Shown piece after piece: positions 8,253 to 17,191 of a stretch of DNA of 34,894 nucleotides. The DNA lies in assembly GCA_018882795.1 (NCBI GenBank), contig VERJ01000024.1, positions 1 through 34,894 on the forward strand, given 5' to 3'. Every line of letters starts with the position of its first letter. Position 1 is the stretch's first letter. Position numbers and translations under genes: made by a program. Source of the stretch: Burkholderiaceae bacterium. Its GTDB lineage: Bacteria > Pseudomonadota > Gammaproteobacteria > Burkholderiales > Burkholderiaceae_A. The notes under the pieces were generated by a model. The model saw only the letters and a list, made by a program, of their open reading frames with translations. It had not been told where the DNA came from and made no database searches.

Positions 8253-10096
8253 GAGACTTCAACCGCACCCGCATACGGCAGGGGCATGTAACGGGCCCGC
8301 ATCTCCTTGGAGAGTAACTGCGCCGCCTGTGAAGGCTGCGGGGAAGTATCAATCACCATGGCCGCCACGCCCGCTGCTGCGAAGTGACGTGCGGCATGAA
8401 GTGCATCCTGCTGTGCCTGCTCACGGCCGGGATTGCCCTCGCGATTGATATTGGCCTTGCCATCGGTGAGCATCACCACAACCGGTGTCTCACCCCTGCG
8501 CTTGACGCCTTCGGCCAACAACTGACAGGCCTCCAGCGCCATCGCCAGCGGCGTGCCACCGCCGCCGGGCAGACCAGAGAGGCTGCGCTTGGCGCGCACC
8601 AAAGAACGCGTAGGCGGGAGAATGACTTCGGCCTGCTTGCCGCGAAAAGCAATCACCGCCACCTGATCACGACGCACATAACAATCGGCCAATAACAATT
8701 CAACAGCGCCCTTGGCCTCCGCCAGCCGATGAATCGCCGATGACCCCGATGCATCCACCACGAAAATGGTGGTGGTCTCGGACTTCTCTTTGAAGCGCTT
8801 GATACGAAAATCTTCAGAACGAATGTGGAGCTTTTTCTTCACGCCATGATGCACTGGGGGCGACTGATCCAGCCGCGCTGGCGTGCGCAACTTCTGCCAT
8901 GGCGCAGCCGCGCGCAGGGTATCGATGATGCTCAAGCGGGCACGGCCCGCAGGCATGCCCTGGCGAGAGCCCAGTGGCCGACCGCGGCTACCCCCTTTTT
9001 TCAATGCACCGGATTTTCCTGAACCACTGGCCCGTGCAAACATTCGCTGATCAGAGAGCAGTTGCGCCAAAAGCCCTGCAGGAATCGCAGCCTTTGCGGC
9101 CTCCAACACCACATCATCAAGATTCTCGAGATCCTGCGGTTTGCTCTCATCAGCATCTTGCTGCTGATCCTTGGGGTCATCCTGCTGCTGTTGCGGCTCT
9201 TCCTCTGGTGGCTCGGGTTCTTCGGGCGGCGCCTGTGGGATCACGGTGGCACGGGGTGCCAAAACCAGCCGCGCTGCAAGCTCTGCATCCTCTTTCTCGG
9301 TGTGCGCGTGGCCAAACCATCGGCCCGCCAATTCGGCTGCCCGCCTTGCAAAAATCGCGGCACGAATCGAATCAATGCCCAATGCCATAGCAGTGGCACA
9401 CAGGGCCTTGGTAATGTCGTCGCTGATCTCCTGTGCATCCTGGGCAGACAAGCGGACTGCGGTTGGTACGGCTTCGGCGTCCGTAGCGGACCGATCCGCT
9501 CCCAGCTGCGCAGCACCCGCTGACATTGCCAGTGCTTCAGTGAAAAAAGCGATAGCTGCATCAAGTGCGGCGTGCGGAACTTCCCGCAGATCGACATGAA
9601 AGGCAAGACGATCCACCAGTTCAACAGGCGCCCGTTCATCTTCCTGCACGCTTTCATCCAGCAGCAGCAGGCCAAAGGCGGCGGGAATTTCCGCCGAGAG
9701 TCCCTCGCGCGCGATCAATACTTCACCACGGTCCATGACACTGGCCAGCCGGGCCGCAAGCGCAGGCGATACGCGCTCTGCCATCGGCACCATCAACACA
9801 CCGTTATCGACATCGGCAAGCAGGCCACGCGAGAGCACAGGCCGGCCCGCATTCAGAGTTGCCGCCAAATCAAGGCCACCAATGAGTCGCTCATCCTGAA
9901 TGCTGAGCGGCAGCTTGCGAAAGGGTCGGCCGGGGGCCAGCCGGGACTTTAAGAATTCAAGGTAGCGGGTGCGGACCGGACCCGCATGGGCCTTGATCAC
10001 CATGCCGCCCAGCTGGGTCGGATCAAGCGCAAACAACTCAGCCGCAAGCAGGGCATCCTGCAGCAGGTCTTCAAGGGATTGGGTGGCAGCCGACAT
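8228..10096 (-). CDS. bchD: Magnesium chelatase subunit D
   Basis: BchD is the AAA+/von Willebrand A platform subunit that joins BchI and BchH to insert Mg2+ into protoporphyrin IX. The 622-residue protein has three parts: an AAA+-like domain (about 1-280) without a proper Walker A motif, as is normal for D subunits; a Pro/Glu/Gln-rich acidic linker (about 289-325); and a vWA domain with the metal-ion motif DASGS at 448-452. It starts with ATG, 29 bp after bchI, without a strong ribosome binding site. Its last 25 bp overlap the end of bchO on the opposite strand. Very confident. Confidence 0.96.
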   Translation of the reverse strand: MSAATQSLEDLLQDALLAAELFALDPTQLGGMVIKAHAGPVRTRYLEFLKSRLAPGRPFRKLPLSIQDERLIGGLDLAATLNAGRPVLSRGLLADVDNGVLMVPMAERVSPALAARLASVMDRGEVLIAREGLSAEIPAAFGLLLLDESVQEDERAPVELVDRLAFHVDLREVPHAALDAAIAFFTEALAMSAGAAQLGADRSATDAEAVPTAVRLSAQDAQEISDDITKALCATAMALGIDSIRAAIFARRAAELAGRWFGHAHTEKEDAELAARLVLAPRATVIPQAPPEEPEPPEEEPQQQQDDPKDQQQDADESKPQDLENLDDVVLEAAKAAIPAGLLAQLLSDQRMFARASGSGKSGALKKGGSRGRPLGSRQGMPAGRARLSIIDTLRAAAPWQKLRTPARLDQSPPVHHGVKKKLHIRSEDFRIKRFKEKSETTTIFVVDASGSSAIHRLAEAKGAVELLLADCYVRRDQVAVIAFRGKQAEVILPPTRSLVRAKRSLSGLPGGGGTPLAMALEACQLLAEGVKRRGETPVVVMLTDGKANINREGNPGREQAQQDALHAARHFAAAGVAAMVIDTSPQPSQAAQLLSKEMRARYMPLPYAGAVEVSQAVKMMV

Positions 10097-10125
10097 CAGA
10101 TGCAGCGCACGATGCGCCGACAGAT

Positions 10126-11154
10126 CTAGGCGGGGAACATCTCATCCACGGCGCGCTGAACGCGCACGCCCGATGCAGTGTCATCGAGGGGATTGCGGCG
10201 CAGACGATGACGCAGGGCCATGGGTGCAACACGCTTAAGATGATCCTGAGTGACCGAATTGGCCGATTCCAGCGCAGCCAGCGCACGGGCGGCCCGCATC
10301 AGCGTGAGCTCGCCACGCAGGCCATCGGTGCCCAGCTTCATGCAAAGCTCCGAGGCCTGGGCAAGCACAGCATCAGGAACTTCAACATCGGCAAGATGAT
10401 CACGGCCTTGGGTGATTTTCCTGCGGATCTTATTGTCTTCTTTTTTCCAATGATCGATAAAACCCTCGGGGTCGCGCTCAAAGGCATCGCGACGCTTCAC
10501 CACCTCAATGCGATCGGCAAGTTCTCTGGGGGTGCGCACATCTACCGATAGGCCGAATCGATCCAGCAGCTGCGGGCGCAGCTCGCCCTCTTCGGGGTTG
10601 CCGCTGCCCACCAGCACAAACCGCGCAGGATGCTGAACACTTAAGCCCTCGCGTTCAACAACATTTTCACCGCTGGCCGCCACATCGATCAGCAGATCAA
10701 CAATGTGATCTTCCAGCAGATTCACTTCATCGATATAAAGAAATCCGCGATTGGCGCGGGCCAACAAGCCGGGCTCAAAGGCTTTCACACCATCGGTGAG
10801 CGCACGCTCCAGATCAAGCGCCCCCACCACACGATCCTCGGTCACGCCCAGAGGCAGATCCACCACTGGCACCGGCACCTGATGGGTCTTGATGTGGGCC
10901 CTGTCTTTTTTCAGTTGGGGGCAGAGTTCACAGGTGGATTTATTGGACTCCGGATCGCAGGCATAGGGGCAGCCCACCACCGCCTTCATCTTGGGCAGAA
11001 TCGCCGCCAACGCACGCACGGCAGTGGACTTGCCCGTACCGCGATCACCAAACACCAGCACCCCGCCAATGCTCGGATCAATGGTGGTGACCAGCATGGC
11101 CAGCTTCATCTCTTGCTGACCAACGATTGCGGAAAACGGAAAAGCGGATGCCAT
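10126..11154 (-). CDS. bchI: Magnesium chelatase ATPase subunit I
   Basis: BchI is the AAA+ ATPase ring of Mg-chelatase and drives insertion of Mg2+, the first committed step of bacteriochlorophyll synthesis. Walker A GDRGTGKST lies at 36-44, Walker B FLYIDEVN at 138-145, and a sensor-1 region GSGNPEEGELRPQLLDRFGL follows. Cysteines in GCPYACDP and STCELCPQ are typical of BchI. The start MASAFPFSAIVGQ at 11154 gives 342 residues; a longer frame to 11214 reads into the preceding gene and is unlikely. It begins 10 bp after the stop of the small membrane-protein gene, with no clear ribosome binding site, suggesting coupling. Very confident. Confidence 0.97.
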   Translation of the reverse strand: MASAFPFSAIVGQQEMKLAMLVTTIDPSIGGVLVFGDRGTGKSTAVRALAAILPKMKAVVGCPYACDPESNKSTCELCPQLKKDRAHIKTHQVPVPVVDLPLGVTEDRVVGALDLERALTDGVKAFEPGLLARANRGFLYIDEVNLLEDHIVDLLIDVAASGENVVEREGLSVQHPARFVLVGSGNPEEGELRPQLLDRFGLSVDVRTPRELADRIEVVKRRDAFERDPEGFIDHWKKEDNKIRRKITQGRDHLADVEVPDAVLAQASELCMKLGTDGLRGELTLMRAARALAALESANSVTQDHLKRVAPMALRHRLRRNPLDDTASGVRVQRAVDEMFPA

Positions 11155-11164
11155 AAGTCGTAGT

Positions 11165-11425
11165 TTAACGCCGCCAACGGTTCCGTATATCCAAGGCATG
11201 CAGCAGGCCCGCAATCATGAGCAGCAATACGATCAATCCTTGATGTGTATCAGCAAGAGATGCCCGCAAGGCCGCCATCAACGCCAGCCCCGAGAGCAGG
11301 TGCAATCGAATCTCTTGCGGGGGGATACCCCTGCCAAAACGCTTATAAAGCCAGCCGAAGCCCACAATCTCCAGCACCATGAGCACGATCACTGCATCAA
11401 GCAGCGGCACAAGCCAATCGGTCAT
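11165..11425 (-). CDS. Small three-helix membrane protein upstream of bchI, unknown function
   Basis: I do not recognise this 86-residue protein. Starting at MTDWLVPLLD it has a hydrophobic helix at about 4-24, a basic loop KRFGRGIPPQEIR, and two more helices at about 37-50 and 60-74, ending in a basic tail RNRWRR. It is therefore an inner-membrane protein. The ATG follows the peroxiredoxin stop as TGAGATG, and the stop is 10 bp before bchI, so the gene sits tightly in a peroxiredoxin-membrane protein-bchI-bchD unit. Its position suggests, without proof, a link to pigment synthesis or redox protection at the membrane. A longer GTG-type start adding 12 residues is possible but overlaps the peroxiredoxin gene. 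Confidence 0.7.
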   Translation of the reverse strand: MTDWLVPLLDAVIVLMVLEIVGFGWLYKRFGRGIPPQEIRLHLLSGLALMAALRASLADTHQGLIVLLLMIAGLLHALDIRNRWRR

Positions 11426-11426
11426 C

Positions 11427-11900
11427 TCAGTGCTCAGCCGCCGCGAGCACCTCGTCCACATGGCCGGGCACCTTCACGCCGCGCCAGCTCTGCTTCAGCA
11501 CGCCCTGGGCATCGATTAGAAATGTCGAGCGTTCAATACCCATCACCTTCTTGCCATACATATTCTTTTCTTTGATCACACCAAAGGCCTTGCAGATGCT
11601 TTCATCGGCATCGGACACCAGCGTAATGGTGAGGCCATGCTTGGCAATGAATTTCTGATGGGACGCCAGGCTATCGCGCGAGACGCCGATCACCTGTGTA
11701 TCTGCGGCGAGGAAATCCTGATGCCGGGCTGAGAAATCCTTGCCTTCGACGGTACAACCCGGAGTGTCATCTTTAGGATAAAAGTAAATCACTAACCCAT
11801 GGCCGAGAAAATCTTTTAATTGCGCATCACCGCGAGTGGTGGCAAGTGTCAGATCCAGCAGTGGCTTGCCTAAAGGTTGACCGATGATGAGATTGGCCAT
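11427..11900 (-). CDS. bcp: Thioredoxin-dependent peroxiredoxin of the BCP/PrxQ family
   Basis: This 157-residue protein reduces peroxides. The peroxidatic cysteine is Cys49 in YPKDDTPGCTVEGKDF. The second cysteine that many BCP proteins carry five residues later is absent (Glu-Gly-Lys here), and the other common position, in the helix of ASHQKFIAKHG, holds Ile. The protein may therefore work as a 1-Cys enzyme, or use the cysteine in DESICKAFG. The ATG has an AGGAG site 6 bases upstream, partly enclosed in a hairpin. It leads an apparent operon into the Mg-chelatase genes, which is plausible for protecting an oxygen-sensitive pigment pathway. Confidence 0.9.
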   Translation of the reverse strand: MANLIIGQPLGKPLLDLTLATTRGDAQLKDFLGHGLVIYFYPKDDTPGCTVEGKDFSARHQDFLAADTQVIGVSRDSLASHQKFIAKHGLTITLVSDADESICKAFGVIKEKNMYGKKVMGIERSTFLIDAQGVLKQSWRGVKVPGHVDEVLAAAEH

Positions 11901-11908
11901 TCATTGCT

Positions 11909-11930
11909 CCTTTATCCGTATCAATAAAGG
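11909..11930 (-). promoter_or_regulatory. Hairpin enclosing the bcp ribosome binding site
   Basis: Perfect 7-base arms CCTTTAT and ATAAAGG are separated by 8 bases. Read in the bcp direction, the second arm contains the AAAGG of the AAAGGAG ribosome binding site, so the folded leader would hide it. It could be a simple RNA switch, or a DNA operator. No function is proven. Confidence 0.4.
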
Positions 11931-12067
11931 GCCTTAGTTTGCCGTAAATCGAGGCGATTCACTCAGTATTGACCCTAATCAGAATCGAATCAGGTTCTTC
12001 AGCCACGGCCATTACGGCCCAATCACGTTACTGTATGCGGCGAAATTCAATAACCCAGGAGAACCCA

Positions 12068-13243
12068 ATGACCACCAAACGCAAATTTATCGCTACTATC
12101 GTTGCGGCAGGACTGGCGAGCGCATTTGCCACACCGGCTGCCCTGGCCCAGTCCGGCAAGATCAAGGTCGGCCTGATGATCCCCGCTACCGGTACCTTTG
12201 CCGCCCTAGGCACAGCGATTGAAAACGGCTTCAAGCTACATGTGGCCGAGCAAGGCGGCAGACTCGCTGGTCGTGAGATCGAATATGTAAAAGTCGATGA
12301 CGAATCCGACCCCTCAAAGGCAACAGACAACGTCAACAAGCTGATCAAACGTGACAACGTGGATGTGATCGTGGGCACCGTGCACTCTGGTGTGGCCATG
12401 GCGATGGCCAAGGCGGCCAAGGACAGCGGCACGCTGCTGATTATTCCTAACGCGGGCGCAGACACCATCACGGGGCCGATGTGCGCACCCAATATCTTCC
12501 GCAGCTCGTTTTCCAATTGGCAATCCGCCTATGCCATGGGTGAAGTAGTGGCTAAACAAGGCAAGAAGACCGCAGTGACCATCACATGGAAATACGCGGC
12601 AGGTGATGAGATGGTGGCGGCCTTCAAGGAAGGTTTCGAAAAAACAGGCGGCAAAGTGGTGAAGACGCTCTCCCTGCCCTTCCCCAATGTGGAGTTCCAG
12701 GCCCTGCTGACTGAAATCGCCTCGACCAAACCGGATGCAGTATTCACCTTCTTTGCCGGGGCGGGCGCTGTGAAATTTGTCAATGACTATGCAGGTGCCG
12801 GTCTCAAGAAAGCGATCCCGCTCTACGGTCCGGGTTTTCTGACCGATGGCACGCTGGAGGCACAAGGTGAAAACGCGCAGGGCCTGCTCACCACACTGCA
12901 CTACGCCGATGGCCTGAATACACCGCGTGACAATGCTTTTCGGGCGGCCTACAACAAAGCCTACAAAATCCAGCCGGATGTTTATGCTGTGCAGGGCTAT
13001 GATGCCGCGCAGCTCCTGGGTATTGGTCTGAAAGCGGTCAATGGCGACATGAGCAAAAAAGATGCGCTCTATGCGGCCATGAAGGCCGCCAGGATCGACA
13101 GCCCACGTGGCGCTTTCACGCTCTCAAGGGCGAATAACCCAGTACAGGATATCTATCTGCGTCAAGTGGTCGGCAAAGAGAACAAAGTGCAAAACGTTGC
13201 AGTGAAGGCCCTGGCCGACCCGGCGCGCGGCTGCAAAATGTAA
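12068..13243 (+). CDS. livK: Branched-chain amino-acid type ABC transporter, periplasmic binding protein
   Basis: This is a type I periplasmic binding protein of the HAAT (Liv) family. The N-terminus MTTKRKFIATIVAAGLASAF...ALAQS is a clear Sec signal peptide with cleavage after ALA. The mature protein starts KIKVGLMIPATGTFAALG, typical of the family. AGGAG at 12057-12061 precedes the ATG; a frame reading from 11969 adds an unlikely N-terminus. It leads a five-gene operon with only 12 bp to the first permease. The substrate cannot be read from sequence: Liv-type systems in Burkholderiales also carry aromatic acids, amides or urea-related compounds. The gene symbol is by family only. Confidence 0.88.
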   Translation: MTTKRKFIATIVAAGLASAFATPAALAQSGKIKVGLMIPATGTFAALGTAIENGFKLHVAEQGGRLAGREIEYVKVDDESDPSKATDNVNKLIKRDNVDVIVGTVHSGVAMAMAKAAKDSGTLLIIPNAGADTITGPMCAPNIFRSSFSNWQSAYAMGEVVAKQGKKTAVTITWKYAAGDEMVAAFKEGFEKTGGKVVKTLSLPFPNVEFQALLTEIASTKPDAVFTFFAGAGAVKFVNDYAGAGLKKAIPLYGPGFLTDGTLEAQGENAQGLLTTLHYADGLNTPRDNAFRAAYNKAYKIQPDVYAVQGYDAAQLLGIGLKAVNGDMSKKDALYAAMKAARIDSPRGAFTLSRANNPVQDIYLRQVVGKENKVQNVAVKALADPARGCKM

Positions 13244-13255
13244 GCGGATCAACAA

Positions 13256-14137
13256 ATGGAGTTCGCCACACTCCTGGTGCAGTGTTTGAACGGGCTGCAG
13301 TACGGACTGCTGCTGTTCCTGATTGCCTCGGGGCTCACCCTGATCTTCGGCATCATGAACGTGATCAATCTTGCACATGGCAGCTTCTACATGATCGGCG
13401 CCTATATGGCCTTTTCCTTGGCGCCGATCGTAGAGGCCACCTTTGGTGGTGGGTTCTTCTCCACCATGGTCGTGGGCGTAGCACTCTCTGTCGTACTGGG
13501 TTATATCCTGGAGTGGGCGTTCTTCAGCTATCTCTATGACCGGGATCATCTTCAGCAAGTGCTGATGACCTATGGTCTGATCCTGACCTTCGAGGAAATT
13601 CGCAGTCTCACGATCGGCGATGATGTGCATGGTGTGAAGCCGCCTGCTTTTTTGGCAAGTTCCATACCGTTAGGTGATCTCATGACCTATCCGGTCTATC
13701 GGCTCTTCATTTCTGCTGTCTGTCTTGTCTTGGCCATCGGCATGTCTCTGGTGCTGCACCGGACCCGACTGGGCATGATGATCCGAGCCGGCAGCACCAA
13801 CCGCGAGATGGTCCAATCACTCGGGATCGACATCAAGGTGCTTTACCGGTTTGTATTTGCGGCGGGCGTGGCAGTCGCAGCATTTGCTGGCATGATCGCC
13901 GCCCCCGTGTCATCGGTCTATCCCGGCATGGGTAACAGTGTGCTGATCATCTGCTTTGTGGTGGTGGTGATCGGCGGCATTGGCTCCATCAAAGGCGCCT
14001 TTATTGCAGCACTCCTCATCGGCCTGGTGGACACTTTTGGGAAAGTGATCTTTCCGCAGGCAGCGGGCGTGCTGGTGTATCTGCTGATGGCCGTGGTTCT
14101 GCTGTGGCGGCCCAACGGTCTGTTTAAGGCAGGCTGA
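13256..14137 (+). CDS. livH: Liv-type ABC transporter permease, LivH family
   Basis: This is a 293-residue inner-membrane permease with about eight hydrophobic helices. The N-terminal segment LNGLQYGLLLFLIASGLTLIFGIMNVINLAHGSFYMIGAY is the signature of LivH. It pairs with the following LivM-type permease to form the channel. The ATG lies 12 bp after the binding-protein stop, and its own stop is 4 bp before livM. The C-terminal VLLWRPNGLF is also typical of the family. Confidence 0.93.
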   Translation: MEFATLLVQCLNGLQYGLLLFLIASGLTLIFGIMNVINLAHGSFYMIGAYMAFSLAPIVEATFGGGFFSTMVVGVALSVVLGYILEWAFFSYLYDRDHLQQVLMTYGLILTFEEIRSLTIGDDVHGVKPPAFLASSIPLGDLMTYPVYRLFISAVCLVLAIGMSLVLHRTRLGMMIRAGSTNREMVQSLGIDIKVLYRFVFAAGVAVAAFAGMIAAPVSSVYPGMGNSVLIICFVVVVIGGIGSIKGAFIAALLIGLVDTFGKVIFPQAAGVLVYLLMAVVLLWRPNGLFKAG

Positions 14138-14141
14138 GTAA

Positions 14142-15140
14142 ATGGACCGATCAAAACTCGGCTTTATCGCCGCGGTCTTTCTGGCACTCGCAGCCTTTCC
14201 GCTGGTGGCTGGGAATTACGGCATTGATCTGGTCACGAAGATCATGATCTACGCAATTCTGGCCCTCGGCCTGGAGTTGCTCGTGGGCAGCACCGGCCTG
14301 GTCTGCTTCGGTCAGGCCGCATTTTTCGGCATTGGGGCCTATGCCACTGTGCTGCTCTCGCCCAAGGCCGATGCGCCCTCGCTGCTGTGGCTATTGCCCG
14401 CCAGCATCAGTGCGGCAGCAGTCTATGCGCTGTTTGTCGGCGCCCTGTCGCTACGTACCAAGGGCGTGTATTTCATTATGGTGACACTGGCCTTTGCGCA
14501 GATGGCCTACTACGTGGTCCACGACACACCACTGGGCGGTGGTACCGATGGCATCTATCTTTATGTGAAGCCTGTGCTGGGTTCACTGATTGATCTTGAT
14601 AAATCCCTGGTGCTCTACGGATTCACACTGGCCTGCCTGATCGGCACCTTCGGCCTGCTGGGATTGATTCTGCGGTCACGCTTTGGCCGCGCCCTGGCAG
14701 GAATTAAAACCAACGAACAGCGCATGCGGGCCACCGGTTTTTCCACCTACCCCTATAAGCTTGCCGCCTTTGTGATTTCCGGCGGACTGGCTGGTCTGGC
14801 GGGTTTTCTGTTTGCAGTGAAAGATGGATTTGTGAACCCAGAGATGATGAGCTGGCATCTCTCGGGTGCCCTGCTGGTGATGATCATTCTGGGTGGCCTG
14901 GGTTCTCTGCGTGGCGCACTGATCGGCGCGTTTGCTTTTACCCTGCTGCAAGAGCTATTCAAATCCGAGGCCATCTTCGGCGCCTTTGCCAAGCACTGGC
15001 ATCTGGGCTTGGGCTTAACGATTATTCTGAGCGTGGCCCTGCTGCCCAATGGATTGATCGGATTGCCTGCACTTTTTCGCAGGCGCCTCACAGGCCAGGG
15101 CAAGCCCGGCTCCGAAACCGAAGCAGAGGCCGCAACATGA
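14142..15140 (+). CDS. livM: Liv-type ABC transporter permease, LivM family
   Basis: The second permease of the transporter has 332 residues. Family signatures are IYAILALGLELLVGSTGLVCFGQAAFFGIGAYA, LRTKGVYFIMVTLAFAQM and IILGGLGSLRGALIGAFAFTLLQE. Its stop overlaps the livG start as ATGA, so translation is coupled. A hydrophilic tail rich in Gly, Glu and Ala (GQGKPGSETEAEAAT) ends the protein. Confidence 0.93.
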   Translation: MDRSKLGFIAAVFLALAAFPLVAGNYGIDLVTKIMIYAILALGLELLVGSTGLVCFGQAAFFGIGAYATVLLSPKADAPSLLWLLPASISAAAVYALFVGALSLRTKGVYFIMVTLAFAQMAYYVVHDTPLGGGTDGIYLYVKPVLGSLIDLDKSLVLYGFTLACLIGTFGLLGLILRSRFGRALAGIKTNEQRMRATGFSTYPYKLAAFVISGGLAGLAGFLFAVKDGFVNPEMMSWHLSGALLVMIILGGLGSLRGALIGAFAFTLLQELFKSEAIFGAFAKHWHLGLGLTIILSVALLPNGLIGLPALFRRRLTGQGKPGSETEAEAAT

Positions 15141-15886
15141 ACGCGAATGTATTGCTGCGTGCACAGCAGGTCACGCGACGCTGGGGCGGACTGGTGGCCG
15201 TGGACAAGGTCTCCATCGAATTGCACCAGGATGAAATTCACGCTGTCATCGGCACCAATGGTGCAGGCAAGTCCACGCTGATCAATATTCTTTCGGGCGA
15301 GATCCCTGCATCATCAGGCGCCATCGAACTGCTGGGCCAGGATGCAACCCACTGGACACAGCCCCGACGCGCACGGGCTGGGCTTGGGCGCAGCTACCAG
15401 CGCAACACGATCTATCCGAATTTCACTGTCAGGGAAAACTGCCGGCTGGCCGCACAGGCCGCCCACCAGAGGCCCTGGACTTTCTGGCAAGACGCCCGGG
15501 CCTGTGCGTTCAGCATTCAGGCAGCGGGCGACGTCATGCGTCGAACAGGGCTCGCAGAATTTGCCGATCGGCCGGCAGGCCTACTGTCACACGGGCAGAA
15601 GCGGCAGCTGGAGATTGCCATGTGTCTGGCGATTAACCCCAAGGTGCTGCTGCTTGATGAACCCCTTGCGGGCATGGGCGCAGAGGAAACTGAACGGATG
15701 CTTGCGCTCTTGAATTCCTTGAAATCTGACCATGCGATTCTGTTGGTTGAGCACGACATGGATGCTGTCTTTCGGGTTGCGGATCGCATTACCGTGATGG
15801 TGAACGGCGCTGTGATTGCCTCTGGCAGCCCAGATGCCGTTCGGCAGGACTCACAAGTCCAGGCTGCGTATTTAGGAACGGATTAA
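15137..15886 (+). CDS. livG: Liv-type ABC transporter ATP-binding protein, LivG family
   Basis: This is one of the two ATPases of the transporter, 249 residues. Walker A is GTNGAGKST, the signature region LSHGQKRQLEIA, Walker B VLLLDEP, and the switch histidine is present in LLVEHDMDAVF. The Ser-His-Gly variant of the LSGGQ signature is common in LivG. It overlaps livM by 4 bp and is followed by livF after 2 bp. Confidence 0.93.
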   Translation: MNANVLLRAQQVTRRWGGLVAVDKVSIELHQDEIHAVIGTNGAGKSTLINILSGEIPASSGAIELLGQDATHWTQPRRARAGLGRSYQRNTIYPNFTVRENCRLAAQAAHQRPWTFWQDARACAFSIQAAGDVMRRTGLAEFADRPAGLLSHGQKRQLEIAMCLAINPKVLLLDEPLAGMGAEETERMLALLNSLKSDHAILLVEHDMDAVFRVADRITVMVNGAVIASGSPDAVRQDSQVQAAYLGTD

Positions 15887-15888
15887 GC

Positions 15889-16608
15889 ATGCAGCAAAGC
15901 AAGGAACTCATCCTGGAGGCCAGCAACATTCACGCCTGGTATGGCTCAAGCCATATTTTGCATGGCGTGAGTCTGTCAATCGCCCGCGGTGAGACCGTTG
16001 GACTGCTTGGCCGCAACGGCATGGGTAAGAGCACCTTGATCCGCACCCTACTGGGCCATGTGGCCCATCGCAGTGGAGAGGTCCGGCTGTTTGGTGAAGA
16101 TGTCTCCAAAGCCAAGCCCCATCAGGTGGCGCGGCTGGGTGTGGCGTATGTGCCCGAAGGCCGGGGTGTCTTCCCCAATCTCTCGGTGCGCGAGAATCTG
16201 CTCATGGCGGCACGGCCCGGCCGTAATGGTCGCCGTGAGTGGAGCCTTGATCGCATCCTGCAGACGTTTCCTCGCCTGCAGGAACGGATCAATCATCTCG
16301 GCGGCGAGCTCTCCGGTGGTGAGCAGCAGATGCTCGCCATCGGCCGTGCACTGATGACCCATCCGGATCTGATCATTCTGGATGAAGCCACCGAGGGCCT
16401 GGCACCGCTGATTGTCAATGAGATCTGGCGGGTCATTGCTGAGATTCGCACCACAGGCATCGCCAGCCTGATCGTGGATCGTGATTTCAAAAAAGTGTTG
16501 ATCCGATCGGATCAGGCGATCGTGATGGTCAAGGGTGAAGTGGCCCTCCGTGGGCCAGCACTAGAGGTGAGTAACGATGCCGCACTCACCAGCTACCTCG
16601 GACTCTAA
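15889..16608 (+). CDS. livF: Liv-type ABC transporter ATP-binding protein, LivF family
   Basis: This is the partner ATPase, 239 residues, with Walker A GRNGMGKST, signature LSGGEQQMLAIGRAL and Walker B LIILDEATEGLAP. The position of the switch region, usually VEQN in LivF, reads IVDRDFKKV, so the pocket there differs from the textbook LivF. This may mark a subfamily with a different substrate. Its stop codon overlaps that of greB on the other strand (CTAA at 16605-16608), so no terminator fits between them. Confidence 0.92.
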   Translation: MQQSKELILEASNIHAWYGSSHILHGVSLSIARGETVGLLGRNGMGKSTLIRTLLGHVAHRSGEVRLFGEDVSKAKPHQVARLGVAYVPEGRGVFPNLSVRENLLMAARPGRNGRREWSLDRILQTFPRLQERINHLGGELSGGEQQMLAIGRALMTHPDLIILDEATEGLAPLIVNEIWRVIAEIRTTGIASLIVDRDFKKVLIRSDQAIVMVKGEVALRGPALEVSNDAALTSYLGL

Positions 16609-17162
16609 GTTTCGTAACTCACGCGGATCACCGTGATTTCACGCGGACCCGCCGGGCTGTGAAACGTCACGCTATCCCCCTCGCGGGTCTTGATGAGCGC
16701 GCGCGCCATGGGTGATACCCAGCTGATGTGATGCAGCCCCAGATGGGTCTCATCCACACCCACAATCCGATAAGTCTGCTCTTCGCCCTGCTCATCTTCA
16801 ATGGTGACCAGCGCCCCAAAAAAGACCTGGTCATTGCCAAGCTGCGCGGCAGGATCCACCACCTGAGCAATTGAGAGTCGCTTGGTGAGAAAACGCAGCC
16901 GACGATCAATTTCCCTTAGGCGTCGCTTGCCATAGATATAGTCGCCATTTTCCGAACGGTCCCCATTAGATGCGGCCCAGGAAACAATCTCCACTGTTTT
17001 GGGGCGCTCAACCTTGAGCAGATGATTCAGCTCTGCATTCAGTGCCGCATAGCCTGATGGTGTCAAATAGTTCGGCGTGCCCGCAGGCAGCCCGGTCGTA
17101 GCCAGTTCCTGATCATCATCGTCCTGATCGTCGTCACGCTCTCGGGTGAAGGCTTTGCTCAT
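16605..17162 (-). CDS. greB: Transcription elongation factor GreB
   Basis: GreB enters the secondary channel of RNA polymerase and stimulates cleavage of backtracked RNA. The 185-residue protein has the coiled-coil tip SNGDRSENGDYIYGKRR with the acidic residues Asp68 and Glu71 that coordinate the catalytic Mg2+, followed by the globular C-terminal domain. The first 25 residues include a very acidic DDDQDDDDQE stretch that is unusual in length. It is divergent from the NIPSNAP gene with a 29-bp gap, and converges with the liv operon. Confidence 0.94.
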   Translation of the reverse strand: MSKAFTRERDDDQDDDDQELATTGLPAGTPNYLTPSGYAALNAELNHLLKVERPKTVEIVSWAASNGDRSENGDYIYGKRRLREIDRRLRFLTKRLSIAQVVDPAAQLGNDQVFFGALVTIEDEQGEEQTYRIVGVDETHLGLHHISWVSPMARALIKTREGDSVTFHSPAGPREITVIRVSYET

Positions 17163-17191
17163 AGAATGCGGACTTTAACAAAGGAGATCCC

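Noticed and set aside
11155..11214. Longer start for bchI
   Set aside because: The extra 20 residues lie in the preceding membrane-protein gene and are not like the family; MASAFPFSAIVGQ is the normal BchI start.
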